A model generated the notes under the pieces. It saw only the letters and a list, made by a program, of their open reading frames with translations, did no database searches and was not told the origin of the DNA. This document shows positions 9,042 through 17,074 of a DNA stretch of 64,000 bases, in pieces; positions within the stretch are counted from its first letter, which is position 1; each line of letters opens with the position of its first letter. Origin of the DNA: Xanthomonas sacchari (GTDB lineage Bacteria; Pseudomonadota; Gammaproteobacteria; Xanthomonadales; Xanthomonadaceae); NCBI RefSeq assembly GCF_040529065.1, contig NZ_CP132343.1, positions 2,108,001 to 2,172,000 of the forward strand, given 5' to 3'. The translations under genes and the position numbers were made by a program.

Positions 9042-9434
9042 ATGGCTACGCGCGAACGTCCCCTTTCCCCGCATCTGCAGGTCTATCGCTGGCAGATCCA
9101 GATGGTGACCTCGATCCTGAATCGAGCCACCGGCATCGTGCTGTCGATCGGTGCCCTGATCATCGCCGCCGGCCTGTTGGCGCTGATGCTCGGCCCCGCC
9201 TCCTGGAATCTCTTCCGCGACATCGCCGGCGCCTGGTACGGCCAGGTGTTCCTGTTCGGCTGGACCTGGTGCTTCGCTTTCCACCTGTTCGGCGGCCTGC
9301 GCCACATCCTGCAGGATTTCGGCCAGGGCTACGCGGTCCGCGCCTTCGTCACCATCGGCTGGCTGTCGGTCGTGCTCAGCTTCGTGCTGACCGCCGCGGT
9401 GTGGGCCTACGTGCTGCTGGGAGCCACCGCATGA
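9042..9434 (+). CDS. sdhC: Succinate dehydrogenase cytochrome b556 subunit
   Basis: SdhC (130 aa) is a three-helix membrane anchor that binds haem b and ubiquinone. The N-terminal RPLSPHLQVYRW motif, the quinone-site region SILNRATG and the helix with HLFGGLRHILQDFG (His81 and His88) are all present. ATG 9042 is preferred over the in-frame codon at 8988 because it begins the conserved N-terminus. The stop overlaps the sdhD start (ATGA). Confidence 0.95.
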   Translation: MATRERPLSPHLQVYRWQIQMVTSILNRATGIVLSIGALIIAAGLLALMLGPASWNLFRDIAGAWYGQVFLFGWTWCFAFHLFGGLRHILQDFGQGYAVRAFVTIGWLSVVLSFVLTAAVWAYVLLGATA

Positions 9435-9817
9435 GCCGCTATCGCACCCCGTTGAAGAACGTCCGCGGCCTGGGCGCGGCCAAGACCGGCACCGAGCACT
9501 TCGTGCTGCAGCGCCTGACCGCCACCGCCCTGGTGCCGCTGTCGATCTGGTTCCTGATCTTCGTGCTGAGCCTGCTCGGTTCGGACTACGTCGCCGCCAC
9601 CGAGGCCGTGGCCAAGCCGTGGAACGCGATCCTGCTGGTCGGCTTCCTGATCGCGGCGTTCTGGCACGCCCAGCTCGGCATGCAGGTGGTGCTGGAAGAC
9701 TACGTGCACACCTCGCTGCTGGCCCTGGCCGCGCAGACCATCGTGCGCTTCGTCGCCGTGCTCGGCGCCATCGTCAGCATCTTCGCCGTGGCGCGCATCG
9801 CGCTGGGCATCGCCTGA
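9431..9817 (+). CDS. sdhD: Succinate dehydrogenase hydrophobic anchor subunit
   Basis: SdhD (128 aa) has three transmembrane helices. The family motif HAQLGMQVVLEDYVH spans residues 79-93, including the haem-ligand histidine and the Asp-Tyr pair at the quinone site. It starts within the sdhC stop codon and is followed after 33 nt by sdhA. Confidence 0.95.
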   Translation: MSRYRTPLKNVRGLGAAKTGTEHFVLQRLTATALVPLSIWFLIFVLSLLGSDYVAATEAVAKPWNAILLVGFLIAAFWHAQLGMQVVLEDYVHTSLLALAAQTIVRFVAVLGAIVSIFAVARIALGIA

Positions 9818-9850
9818 TCCATCGGCGCCCCCTCTAGGAACCACATTTCG

Positions 9851-11641
9851 ATGTCCGCTTACAAGATCACCGAACACAAGTACGACATGGTCGTGGTCGG
9901 CGCCGGCGGCGCCGGCCTGCGCGCGACCTTCGGCCTGGCCCAGAAGGGCCTGCAGACGGTCTGCCTGACCAAGGTCTTCCCGACCCGTTCGCACACCGTG
10001 GCCGCGCAGGGCGGCATCTCCGCCGCGCTCGGCAATATGGGCGAGGACGACTGGCGCTACCACTTCTACGACACCATCAAGGGCTCGGACTGGCTGGGCG
10101 ACCAGGACGCGATCGAGTACATGTGCCGCGAGGCGATCCCGGCGATCATCGAGCTGGAGCACTACGGCGTGCCGTTCAGCCGCACCGAGGACGGCAAGAT
10201 CTACCAGCGTCCGTTCGGCGGCATGACCACCAAGTACGGCGAAGGCCCGTCCGCGCAGCGCACCTGCGCCGCCGCCGACCGCACCGGCCACGCCATGCTG
10301 CACACGCTGTACCAGCAGTCGCTGGCGCACAACGCGCGCTTCATGATCGAGTACTTCGCGCTCGACCTGATCTTCGACGAGGAAGGCGCCTGCCGCGGCG
10401 TGCTCGCCCTGGACATGGCCGAAGGCTCGCTGCACCTGTTCCGTGCCCACGGCGTGGTGCTGGCCACCGGCGGCTACGGCCGCGCCTACTTCAGCGCCAC
10501 CTCGGCGCACACCTGCACCGGCGACGGCGGTGGCCTGGTGATGCGCGCCGGCCTGCCGATGCAGGACATGGAGTTCGTGCAGTTCCACCCGACCGGCATC
10601 TACGGCGCCGGCTGCCTGATCACCGAAGGCGTGCGCGGCGAAGGCGGCATCCTGCGCAACAGCAGCGGCGAGCGCTTCATGGAGCGCTACGCGCCGCACT
10701 ACAAGGATCTGGCCTCGCGCGACGTGGTGTCGCGTTCGATGACCATCGAGATCCGCGAAGGCCGCGGCGTCGGCGAGCACAAGGACCACATCCTGCTCGA
10801 CCTGACCCACCTCGGCCCGGGCGTGATCGACGACAAGCTGCCCGGCATCGCCGAGAGCGCGCGCATCTTCGCCGGTGTCGACGTGCACAAGCAGCCGATC
10901 CCGGTGATCCCGACCGTGCACTACAACATGGGCGGCATCCCCACCAACTACCACGGCGAAGTGGTGCGCAAGGACGGCGACAACCCCGATGCGGTGGTGC
11001 CGGGCCTGTACGCCATCGGCGAGGCCGCCTGCGTGTCGGTACACGGTGCCAACCGCCTGGGCTCCAACTCGCTGCTCGACCTGGTGGTGTTCGGCCGCGC
11101 GGTGGCCAACCGCTGCGCCGAGACGATCAAGACCGGCGCGCCGCACAAGGGCCTGCCGGGCGACGCCTGCGACAAGGCGCTGGGCCTGCTGGACAAGCTG
11201 CGCAACGCCAACGGCAGCACCCCGACCTCGGTGATCCGCGACAAGATGCAGCGCACCATGCAGTCCGACGCGGCGGTGTTCCGCACCAGCAAGACGCTGA
11301 AGGAAGGCGTGGACAAGATGGCCGACATCTTCGCCAGCTTCGAGGACGTCAAGGTGTCCGACCGCTCGCTGGTGTGGAACTCCGACCTGATCGAGACCTA
11401 CGAGCTGAACAACCTGCTGCTCAACGCAGTGGCGACGATCAACTCGGCAGAACAGCGCAAGGAAAGCCGCGGCGCGCACGCCCACGAGGATTTCCCCGAC
11501 CGCGACGACGTCAACTGGCAGAAGCACACGCTGGTCACCGTCGACGACAAGGGCCAGTGCAGCTTCGACTACCGCCCGGTGCACATGTACACGCTCAGCA
11601 AGGACGTGGACGTGGTGCCGCCGAAGCCGCGCGTTTACTGA
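9851..11641 (+). CDS. sdhA: Succinate dehydrogenase flavoprotein subunit
   Basis: SdhA (596 aa) oxidises succinate to fumarate in the TCA cycle and complex II. The N-terminal FAD fold [17 protein letters not shown] is followed by [10 protein letters not shown], in which His48 is the residue expected to carry covalent FAD. Active-site motifs [15 protein letters not shown] and [15 protein letters not shown] are intact. Length is normal. A 111-bp spacer filled by a heptamer palindrome separates it from sdhB, which is unusual inside an operon for a stoichiometric complex. Confidence 0.98.
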   Translation: MSAYKITEHKYDMVVVGAGGAGLRATFGLAQKGLQTVCLTKVFPTRSHTVAAQGGISAALGNMGEDDWRYHFYDTIKGSDWLGDQDAIEYMCREAIPAIIELEHYGVPFSRTEDGKIYQRPFGGMTTKYGEGPSAQRTCAAADRTGHAMLHTLYQQSLAHNARFMIEYFALDLIFDEEGACRGVLALDMAEGSLHLFRAHGVVLATGGYGRAYFSATSAHTCTGDGGGLVMRAGLPMQDMEFVQFHPTGIYGAGCLITEGVRGEGGILRNSSGERFMERYAPHYKDLASRDVVSRSMTIEIREGRGVGEHKDHILLDLTHLGPGVIDDKLPGIAESARIFAGVDVHKQPIPVIPTVHYNMGGIPTNYHGEVVRKDGDNPDAVVPGLYAIGEAACVSVHGANRLGSNSLLDLVVFGRAVANRCAETIKTGAPHKGLPGDACDKALGLLDKLRNANGSTPTSVIRDKMQRTMQSDAAVFRTSKTLKEGVDKMADIFASFEDVKVSDRSLVWNSDLIETYELNNLLLNAVATINSAEQRKESRGAHAHEDFPDRDDVNWQKHTLVTVDDKGQCSFDYRPVHMYTLSKDVDVVPPKPRVY

Positions 11642-11647
11642 CCACAG

Positions 11648-11741
11648 CCGGGAAACGGGAGTAGGGAATCGGGAATCGAGAACAGCGCATGCGCTCTTCG
11701 CTCCCGCTTCCCATTCCCCATTCCCCAATCCCCATTCCCGG
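11648..11741. repeat. Heptamer palindrome, copy 3 (between sdhA and sdhB)
   Basis: The outer ends are CCGGGAA and TTCCCGG. The left arm (11648-11679) carries GGGAATC-type units and the right arm (11701-11741) carries inverted CCATTCCC/CCAATCCC units around the short palindrome GCGCATGCGC. It can form a stable hairpin in the sdh mRNA. Confidence 0.75.
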
Positions 11742-11752
11742 ATTTTAAAGCC

Positions 11753-12535
11753 ATGGCAGAGTTCACCCTCCCCAAGAATTCCAAGATCGGCAAGGGCAAG
11801 CACTTTCCCGCCAAGGGCGCGAAAAATGTGCGGACCTTCAAGGTCTACCGGTGGAATCCGGACGACGACAGCAACCCGCGGACCGACACCTACGAGGTGG
11901 ATCTGGACGCGTGCGGCCCGATGGTTCTGGACGCGCTGATCAAGATCAAGAACGAGATCGACCCGACCCTGACCTTCCGCCGCTCGTGCCGCGAGGGCAT
12001 CTGCGGGTCGTGCGCGATGAACATCGACGGCACCAACACGCTGGCCTGCACCAAGGCGATCGCCGACTGCGGCAAGAAGGAAGTGCCGATCTACCCGCTG
12101 CCGCACATGAGCGTGGTCAAGGATCTGGTGCCGGACCTGACCCACTTCTACGCGCAGTACGCCTCGATCAAGCCGTGGATCCGCACCCAGACTCCGCCGC
12201 CGCCGGATCGCGAGCGGCTGCAGTCGCCGGAGGACCGCAAGAAGCTCGACGGCCTGTACGAGTGCATCCTGTGCGCCTGCTGCTCGACCAGCTGCCCGAG
12301 CTACTGGTGGAACGGCGAACGTTACCTGGGCCCGGCGATCCTGCTGCAGGCCTACCGCTGGATCATCGACTCGCGCGACGAGGACACCGGTGCGCGTCTG
12401 GACGATCTTGAAGATCCGTTCAAGCTATACCGCTGCCACACCATCATGAACTGCGCGCGGACCTGCCCGAAGGGCCTGAACCCGGCGCTGGCGATCGCCG
12501 AGATCAAGAAGCTGATGATGGCGCGCCGCGCCTGA
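11753..12535 (+). CDS. sdhB: Succinate dehydrogenase iron-sulfur subunit
   Basis: SdhB (260 aa) carries electrons from FAD to quinone. The [2Fe-2S] motif [16 protein letters not shown], the [4Fe-4S] motif [15 protein letters not shown] and the [3Fe-4S] motif [17 protein letters not shown] are all complete. It is slightly longer at the N-terminus than the compact enterobacterial form, with a lysine-rich leader ([14 protein letters not shown]-like). The start ATG is 11 nt after the heptamer hairpin. Confidence 0.97.
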   Translation: MAEFTLPKNSKIGKGKHFPAKGAKNVRTFKVYRWNPDDDSNPRTDTYEVDLDACGPMVLDALIKIKNEIDPTLTFRRSCREGICGSCAMNIDGTNTLACTKAIADCGKKEVPIYPLPHMSVVKDLVPDLTHFYAQYASIKPWIRTQTPPPPDRERLQSPEDRKKLDGLYECILCACCSTSCPSYWWNGERYLGPAILLQAYRWIIDSRDEDTGARLDDLEDPFKLYRCHTIMNCARTCPKGLNPALAIAEIKKLMMARRA

Positions 12536-12580
12536 TCGCAGCGGCGCACGTTCCAAGCGGCGGGCCTGCCCGCCGATCGC

Positions 12581-12609
12581 GCGGCACCGGCTTTCGGGTT
12601 CGGTGCCGC
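12581..12609 (+). terminator. Hairpin (attenuator-like) between sdhB and sdhE
   Basis: GCGGCACCG and CGGTGCCGC form a 9-bp stem with an 11-nt loop, followed by GTTCGTTTTC. The T-tract is interrupted, so partial termination or 3'-end protection of the sdhCDAB message is more likely than a full stop. Confidence 0.5.
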
Positions 12610-12662
12610 GTTCGTTTTCGGCGGCTGCCGTGCGGCGCCGCCCCCAGGCAAGGGCGCATGCG

Positions 12663-12911
12663 ATGGACGAGAGCACCGAACTGAAGAAGCTGCGCTGGCG
12701 CTGCCGCCGCGGCATGCGCGAACTGGACCAGTTGTTCGGCCGCTACCTGGACCGGCGCTGGGGGGAGGCTTCCGAGGCCGAGCGCGGGGTTTTCCTATAC
12801 CTGCTCGATTGCGAGGACGATAAGTTGTGGCGCTGGTTCATGGGCTACGAGGCCTGTCCCGATGCGCGCGCCGCCGATCTCATCGCTTCCATCCGCGCCA
12901 TGCCGGCTTGA
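12663..12911 (+). CDS. sdhE: FAD assembly factor SdhE
   Basis: An 82-residue SdhE/YgfY/SDHAF2-family protein promotes covalent flavinylation of SdhA. The [11 protein letters not shown] motif contains the family's RGM-E signature, followed by [12 protein letters not shown]. It is placed directly after sdhB with its own ATG at 12663. It overlaps the next gene by 50 nt. Confidence 0.92.
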   Translation: MDESTELKKLRWRCRRGMRELDQLFGRYLDRRWGEASEAERGVFLYLLDCEDDKLWRWFMGYEACPDARAADLIASIRAMPA

Positions 12912-13314
12912 CTGGCGCCCCTCGCGCTGGCTGCTGGCCGCGCTGACCCTGCTCGGCGCGCTGGCGCCGCTGTCGCTGCTCGGTTCCGATCTGCCGTTAC
13001 GTCTGGCTTGGCCGGCCGCCGTGCTGGCGCTGCTCTACGCGGCGTGGCTGCTGCGCCGTGAGGCCGGGCGGGCGCCGCGCACGTTGGTGCTTCCTGCCGG
13101 CGCCGGTGCGCCCAGCGTCGACGGCGCGGCAGTGAGCGCGCTGCAGGTCGCCTGGCGCGGGCCGCTGGCGTTCGTGCGCTGGCGCGACGCGCAGGGGCGC
13201 ACCCAGCGCCTGGCGTGGTGGCCGGACACGCTGCCACCGGCGGCACGACGTGAACTGCGTCTGGCCGCTGCCGCCCATGCCGCTTCGTCTGCGCCGCCGC
13301 AAATGGCACCATAG
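12862..13314 (+). CDS. YgfX/CptA-like inner-membrane protein
   Basis: A 150-residue protein with two closely spaced hydrophobic helices near the N-terminus ([19 protein letters not shown], then [17 protein letters not shown]), followed by a basic soluble tail. Position right after sdhE and the two-helix layout match the YgfX/CptA family, which pairs with SdhE/CptB. Whether it acts as a growth-inhibiting membrane protein here is unknown. The start within sdhE is the first ATG; a later non-ATG start is possible. Confidence 0.65.
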   Translation: MRAPPISSLPSAPCRLDWRPSRWLLAALTLLGALAPLSLLGSDLPLRLAWPAAVLALLYAAWLLRREAGRAPRTLVLPAGAGAPSVDGAAVSALQVAWRGPLAFVRWRDAQGRTQRLAWWPDTLPPAARRELRLAAAAHAASSAPPQMAP

Positions 13315-13337
13315 CGCTCCCTGGATGGTGGCTGCGC

Positions 13338-14582
13338 ATGTTCAAACCCTTACCCGTGGCCATCGGCCTGCGCTATCTGCGCGCCAAGCGCCGCAACAAT
13401 TTCATCTCCTTCATCTCCATGGCCTCGATCCTCGGCATCGCCCTGGGCGTGACCGTGCTGATCACCACCCTGGCGGTGATGAGCGGGTTCCAGAAGGAGA
13501 TCCGCGACCGCCTGCTGCAGATGGCCGCGCACGCCACGGTCAGCGCGCAGGGCGCGCCGATGGAGGACTGGCAGCACGCGGTGGACGTGGCCATGCGCGA
13601 CAAGCGCGTCGCCGGCGCCGCGCCCTACGTCGAGGAGGAGGCCCTGCTCACCGGCCAGCGCAACCAGCCGGCGATCGTCCGCGGCATCCTGCCCAAGGAA
13701 GAGGCCAAGGTCTCGGTGCTGGCGCAGAAGATGAAGCAGGGCTCGGTCGACAGCCTGACCCCGGGGTCCTACAACATCCTGCTTGGCCAGGAGCTGGCGC
13801 TGTGGCTGGGCGTGGGCGTCGGCGACAAGGTGGTGGTGATGCTGGGCGAGCCGCAGGCCAGCCCGATGGGCATGGTGCCGCGCTACAAGCGCTTCACCGT
13901 CAGCGGCATCTTCGAGGCCGGTTACAACGAGATCGACCGCGGCCTGGCGGTGACCAGCATGCCGGACCTGCAGCGCGTGCTGCGCATGGGCGACGGCGTC
14001 ACCGGCGTGCGCCTGAAGCTGTACGACATGGACCAGGCCTGGAACGTGGCGCGCGACCTGGCGCTGAACCTGCACGGCCCGTACATGGTCAGCGACTGGA
14101 CCCGCGAGAACGCCAACCTGTACCAGTCGCTGAAAATGGAAAAGACGGTGATGGGCATCCTGCTGTCGCTGATCATCGCGATGGGCGCGTTCAACCTGGT
14201 GTCCTCGCAGGTGATGCTGGTGACCGACAAGCAGGCCGACATCGCCATCCTGCGCACGCTGGGACTGAGCCCGGGCGGGGTGATGCAGGTGTTCATGGTG
14301 CAGGGCACGCTGATCGGCGTGATCGGCACCGTCGCCGGCGTGATCGGTGGCATCGTGCTGACGCTCAACCTGGAGCGGATCCTGGCCGGCATCGAGGCGG
14401 TGTTCAACATCAAGCTGCTGCCGGAGGACGTCTACTACATCACCGGCCTGCCTACCGACATGCAGCCGCACGACGTCATGGTGATCACCATCGTGGCCTT
14501 GCTGATGAGCTTCCTGGCCACGCTGTACCCGGCCTGGCGTGCGGCGCGCACGCAGCCGGCGGAGGCGCTGCGCTATGAATGA
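13338..14582 (+). CDS. lolC: Lipoprotein-releasing ABC transporter permease
   Basis: LolC/LolE-type permease (414 aa) extracts lipoproteins from the inner membrane and hands them to LolA. It shows the N-terminal segment [19 protein letters not shown], one helix, a large periplasmic domain, then three C-terminal helices of the MacB/FtsX fold (around residues 270-400). Only one permease gene is next to lolD here, so the transporter may use a homodimer, as described for LolF-type systems. The stop overlaps the lolD start region by 8 nt. Confidence 0.92.
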   Translation: MFKPLPVAIGLRYLRAKRRNNFISFISMASILGIALGVTVLITTLAVMSGFQKEIRDRLLQMAAHATVSAQGAPMEDWQHAVDVAMRDKRVAGAAPYVEEEALLTGQRNQPAIVRGILPKEEAKVSVLAQKMKQGSVDSLTPGSYNILLGQELALWLGVGVGDKVVVMLGEPQASPMGMVPRYKRFTVSGIFEAGYNEIDRGLAVTSMPDLQRVLRMGDGVTGVRLKLYDMDQAWNVARDLALNLHGPYMVSDWTRENANLYQSLKMEKTVMGILLSLIIAMGAFNLVSSQVMLVTDKQADIAILRTLGLSPGGVMQVFMVQGTLIGVIGTVAGVIGGIVLTLNLERILAGIEAVFNIKLLPEDVYYITGLPTDMQPHDVMVITIVALLMSFLATLYPAWRAARTQPAEALRYE

Positions 14583-15327
14583 GGGCCGGGAATCGGGAAT
14601 GGGGAATCGGGAATCGGGAATGCAGAAGCCACAAGCGGGCGCGGCGATCCGCGCCGAAGGCCTGGCCAAGACCTACGCCGAAGGCAAGATGCGCACGCCG
14701 GTGTTCGACGGCCTTGAGCTGAGCGTGGCCGCTGGCGAGACCGTGGCCATCGTCGGCGCGTCCGGTGCCGGCAAGAGCACCTTGCTGCACCTGCTCGGCG
14801 GCCTCGACGTGCCGACCTCCGGCGAGGTCTACGTGGCCGGGCAGCGCATGTCGGCGCTGACCGACGCGGCGCGCGGGCAGTTGCGCAACCGCTCGCTGGG
14901 CTTCGTCTACCAGTTCCATCACCTGCTGCCCGAGTTCACTGCACTGGAGAACGTGATGATGCCGGTGCTGCTGGGCGGCGCGCCGATGCCCGATGCCGAT
15001 GCGCGCGCGCGGGCGCTGCTGGAATCGGTGGGCCTGGGCCATCGTCTGGAACACAAGCCGGGCGAGTTGTCCGGCGGCGAGCGCCAGCGCGCCGCGGTGG
15101 CGCGTGCCCTGGTCAATCGCCCGGCCTGCGTGCTCGGCGACGAGCCGACCGGCAATCTCGACGACAAGACCGCGGCCAACGTGTTCGCGCTGATGCTCGA
15201 ACTCAACCGCGCGCAACGCACCAGCCTGGTCCTGGTCACCCACGACCGCAGCCTGGCGCGCAAGCTGGATCGCGTGCTGGAACTGCACCAGGGCAAGCTG
15301 CGCGAATTGGCGCCTGCGGACGTTTGA
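14575..15327 (+). CDS. lolD: Lipoprotein-releasing ABC transporter ATP-binding protein
   Basis: LolD (250 aa from 14575; 235 from 14620) has Walker [10 protein letters not shown], the LolD-type segment [18 protein letters not shown], signature [15 protein letters not shown] and Walker [13 protein letters not shown]. Two in-frame ATGs compete. The first lies within the lolC overlap and gives a leader [13 protein letters not shown] encoded by heptamer repeat. The second, at 14620, starts immediately after the repeat and gives a normal-length protein. The repeat has thus inserted exactly at the lolC-lolD junction. Confidence 0.93.
   Translation: MNEGRESGMGNRESGMQKPQAGAAIRAEGLAKTYAEGKMRTPVFDGLELSVAAGETVAIVGASGAGKSTLLHLLGGLDVPTSGEVYVAGQRMSALTDAARGQLRNRSLGFVYQFHHLLPEFTALENVMMPVLLGGAPMPDADARARALLESVGLGHRLEHKPGELSGGERQRAAVARALVNRPACVLGDEPTGNLDDKTAANVFALMLELNRAQRTSLVLVTHDRSLARKLDRVLELHQGKLRELAPADV
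14587..14618. repeat. Heptamer repeat arm at the lolC-lolD junction
   Basis: Four tandem GGGAATC/GGGAATG units run from 14587 to 14618, between the two candidate lolD start codons. No inverted partner is seen nearby. Confidence 0.7.
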
Positions 15328-15501
15328 GCGAGCGTGGTGGCGGCATATGTCGCCACCTTGCACGGTGTCGGGAATAGTCGCGGCCTGAGGTCGCGAGCCG
15401 CCGAAGTCTGTTGCATGCGGGGCCGGGCGTGACAGCCTGGCTTGCTGTGCAGCGCTCGCGGTCACGACAAGAGCGGTGTCCTGCGCCCCGATGCAATGCG
15501 C

Positions 15502-15526
15502 GTCGGGACTGAAGTCCCTCCCACAG
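15502..15526. repeat. REP-type palindrome (GGGACTgaAGTCCC)
   Basis: The core GTCGGGACTGAAGTCCCTCC holds a GGGACT-GA-AGTCCC stem, in the orientation whose reverse complement begins GTGGGAGGGACT. It lies in the 425-bp gene-free stretch 15328-15752 between lolD and the converging reductase gene. Apart from this and the REP pair at 15663, I see nothing else in that stretch. Confidence 0.55.
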
Positions 15527-15662
15527 TGCACATAGACGCTTCGCCGCGCGGTGGAGCGACGTCACGCGCGACGAACCAGGCAGCGAGCCGCAGTGGCTTC
15601 ACTGCATCTGCCGACACCAGCGATCCTCGGACAGGCGCAAGCACTTCGATCGCAAGCGCCCC

Positions 15663-15730
15663 GTAGGAGCGGCTTCAGCCGCGACGGAGCATCACCGGTA
15701 GGGCCCGTCGCGGCTGCAAGCCGCTCCTAC
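15663..15730. repeat. Paired REP element (GTAG...CTAC), copy 1
   Basis: Inverted arms GTAGGAGCGGCTTCAGCCGC and its near-complement ending CCGCTCCTAC flank a short centre. Each arm itself holds a GCGGCTncAGCCGC hairpin, giving a BIME-like REP doublet. A second copy lies at 23480-23545. The GTAG head is typical of REPs mobilised by RAYT transposases; no RAYT gene is in this window. Confidence 0.75.
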
Positions 15731-15752
15731 ACGTGTCACCCAGCCGCGCGCC

Positions 15753-16817
15753 TCAGGGAATCACCCGCTGCGCGCGCAGTCGCGTGAACAGCTCCAGGAA
15801 CGATGCGCGGCTGTCGTAGTAGCCGAGGAAGCCGAGATCGCGGCTCTTGGTCATGTCGTTGACGCACTCGATCTCGCGGCCGAGGTCGGCATCGGTGTGC
15901 CACCACGAGGCGAGTTGGTTGACGTCCGCCTGCACCAGCCCATGCTGCTCGGCGATCTCGCGCCATAGGGCCGGCGCGGCGTCCTGCAGGCGCGCTTGCA
16001 GCGGCATCGGCGCCTCCGGATAGGGGGCAGGGTCCAGGCCGAAGAACGCGGCGATTTCGCCCCACATCCAGCGCCAGCGGAACACGTCGCCGTTGACCGT
16101 GTTGAAGGCCTGGTTGCGTGCGGCCGGATTGGTCGCCGCCCAGGCCAACTGGCGGCCGAGCAGGCCGGCGTCGGTGAGGTCGGTGAGGCTGTCCCACTGC
16201 GCGCGTGAGCCGGGAAACACGAACGGCTGCCCGGTGTGCTTGCACAGCGTCGCATACACCGCCAGGGTCACGCCCATGTTCATCGCATTGCTGCCGTTGG
16301 CCTGGCCGATCATGGTGTGCGAGCGGTGCACGCTCCAGCCGAAGCCATGGCGCGCGGCGGCGTCGAACAGCAGGTCTTCCAGCGTGTAGTAGAAATTCTC
16401 GCCCGGCTGCCGCGGTTCGCTCTCGCGGAATGGCGTCTCCGCCTTGCCGCTGCCGTAGTGCTCGAACGAGCCCAGGTAGTGCTTGGTGCCGGTGACCAGC
16501 GCCATGTGCTGCAGCGCTGCGCCGTCCAGGCCTTCGCACAGGTGGCGCAGCATCGCGCCATTGGCGGCGACGTTCTCCTTCTCGGTGTCGCGCCGCGTCC
16601 AGGTGCAGAAGAACACGTGGGTGATCGGTAGCCCGCGCAGCGCGGCCACGGTGGCCTCGCGGTCGAGCAGATCGGCCGCCACCGGGATCACGCCTTCCTG
16701 CGGCACCGGGCGGCGCGCCAGCCCGTAGACGGTCCAGCCGTCGGCGACCAGCACGTTGGCGAGGTTGTAGCCGGAGATGCCAGTGACTCCGACGATCAGT
16801 GCGATGCCCTTGCGCAT
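15753..16817 (-). CDS. PRISE-type short-chain dehydrogenase/reductase
   Basis: The 354-residue NAD(P)H-dependent reductase has the Rossmann motif GVTGISGYNLANVL near the N-terminus. It also has two hallmarks of the progesterone 5-beta-reductase/iridoid synthase-like (PRISE) family: TGTKHY at residues 110-115 and NFYYTLED at 141-148, where the catalytic Lys and Tyr reside. These enzymes reduce enone double bonds; the natural bacterial substrate is unknown. The start at 16817 follows a good AAGGAG ribosome site. A much longer upstream frame exists but is the shadow of comEC. Confidence 0.85.
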   Translation of the reverse strand: MRKGIALIVGVTGISGYNLANVLVADGWTVYGLARRPVPQEGVIPVAADLLDREATVAALRGLPITHVFFCTWTRRDTEKENVAANGAMLRHLCEGLDGAALQHMALVTGTKHYLGSFEHYGSGKAETPFRESEPRQPGENFYYTLEDLLFDAAARHGFGWSVHRSHTMIGQANGSNAMNMGVTLAVYATLCKHTGQPFVFPGSRAQWDSLTDLTDAGLLGRQLAWAATNPAARNQAFNTVNGDVFRWRWMWGEIAAFFGLDPAPYPEAPMPLQARLQDAAPALWREIAEQHGLVQADVNQLASWWHTDADLGREIECVNDMTKSRDLGFLGYYDSRASFLELFTRLRAQRVIP

Positions 16818-17074
16818 GCGCGCACTCCTTACGACGTTGGGCACAGCACCATAGGCGCCTGGCGATGAAGCTGCGGCGAACTGCGCCAGGACTGTGACGC
16901 GGCGCGCGCTCGGCTTAGGCAAATTCTGACGCGGTGTCCCGGCGTAGCCCGATGGCCCGCGTCGGAGCGCGATGCGACGCTGGCACGGCGATCGCGATGG
17001 CATTGCACGTTGTGGATGCCCGCGCGGAGTCGTGTCGTTGCGTCCGATCCGCCGATGCCATGGAGGGCAAGCAC

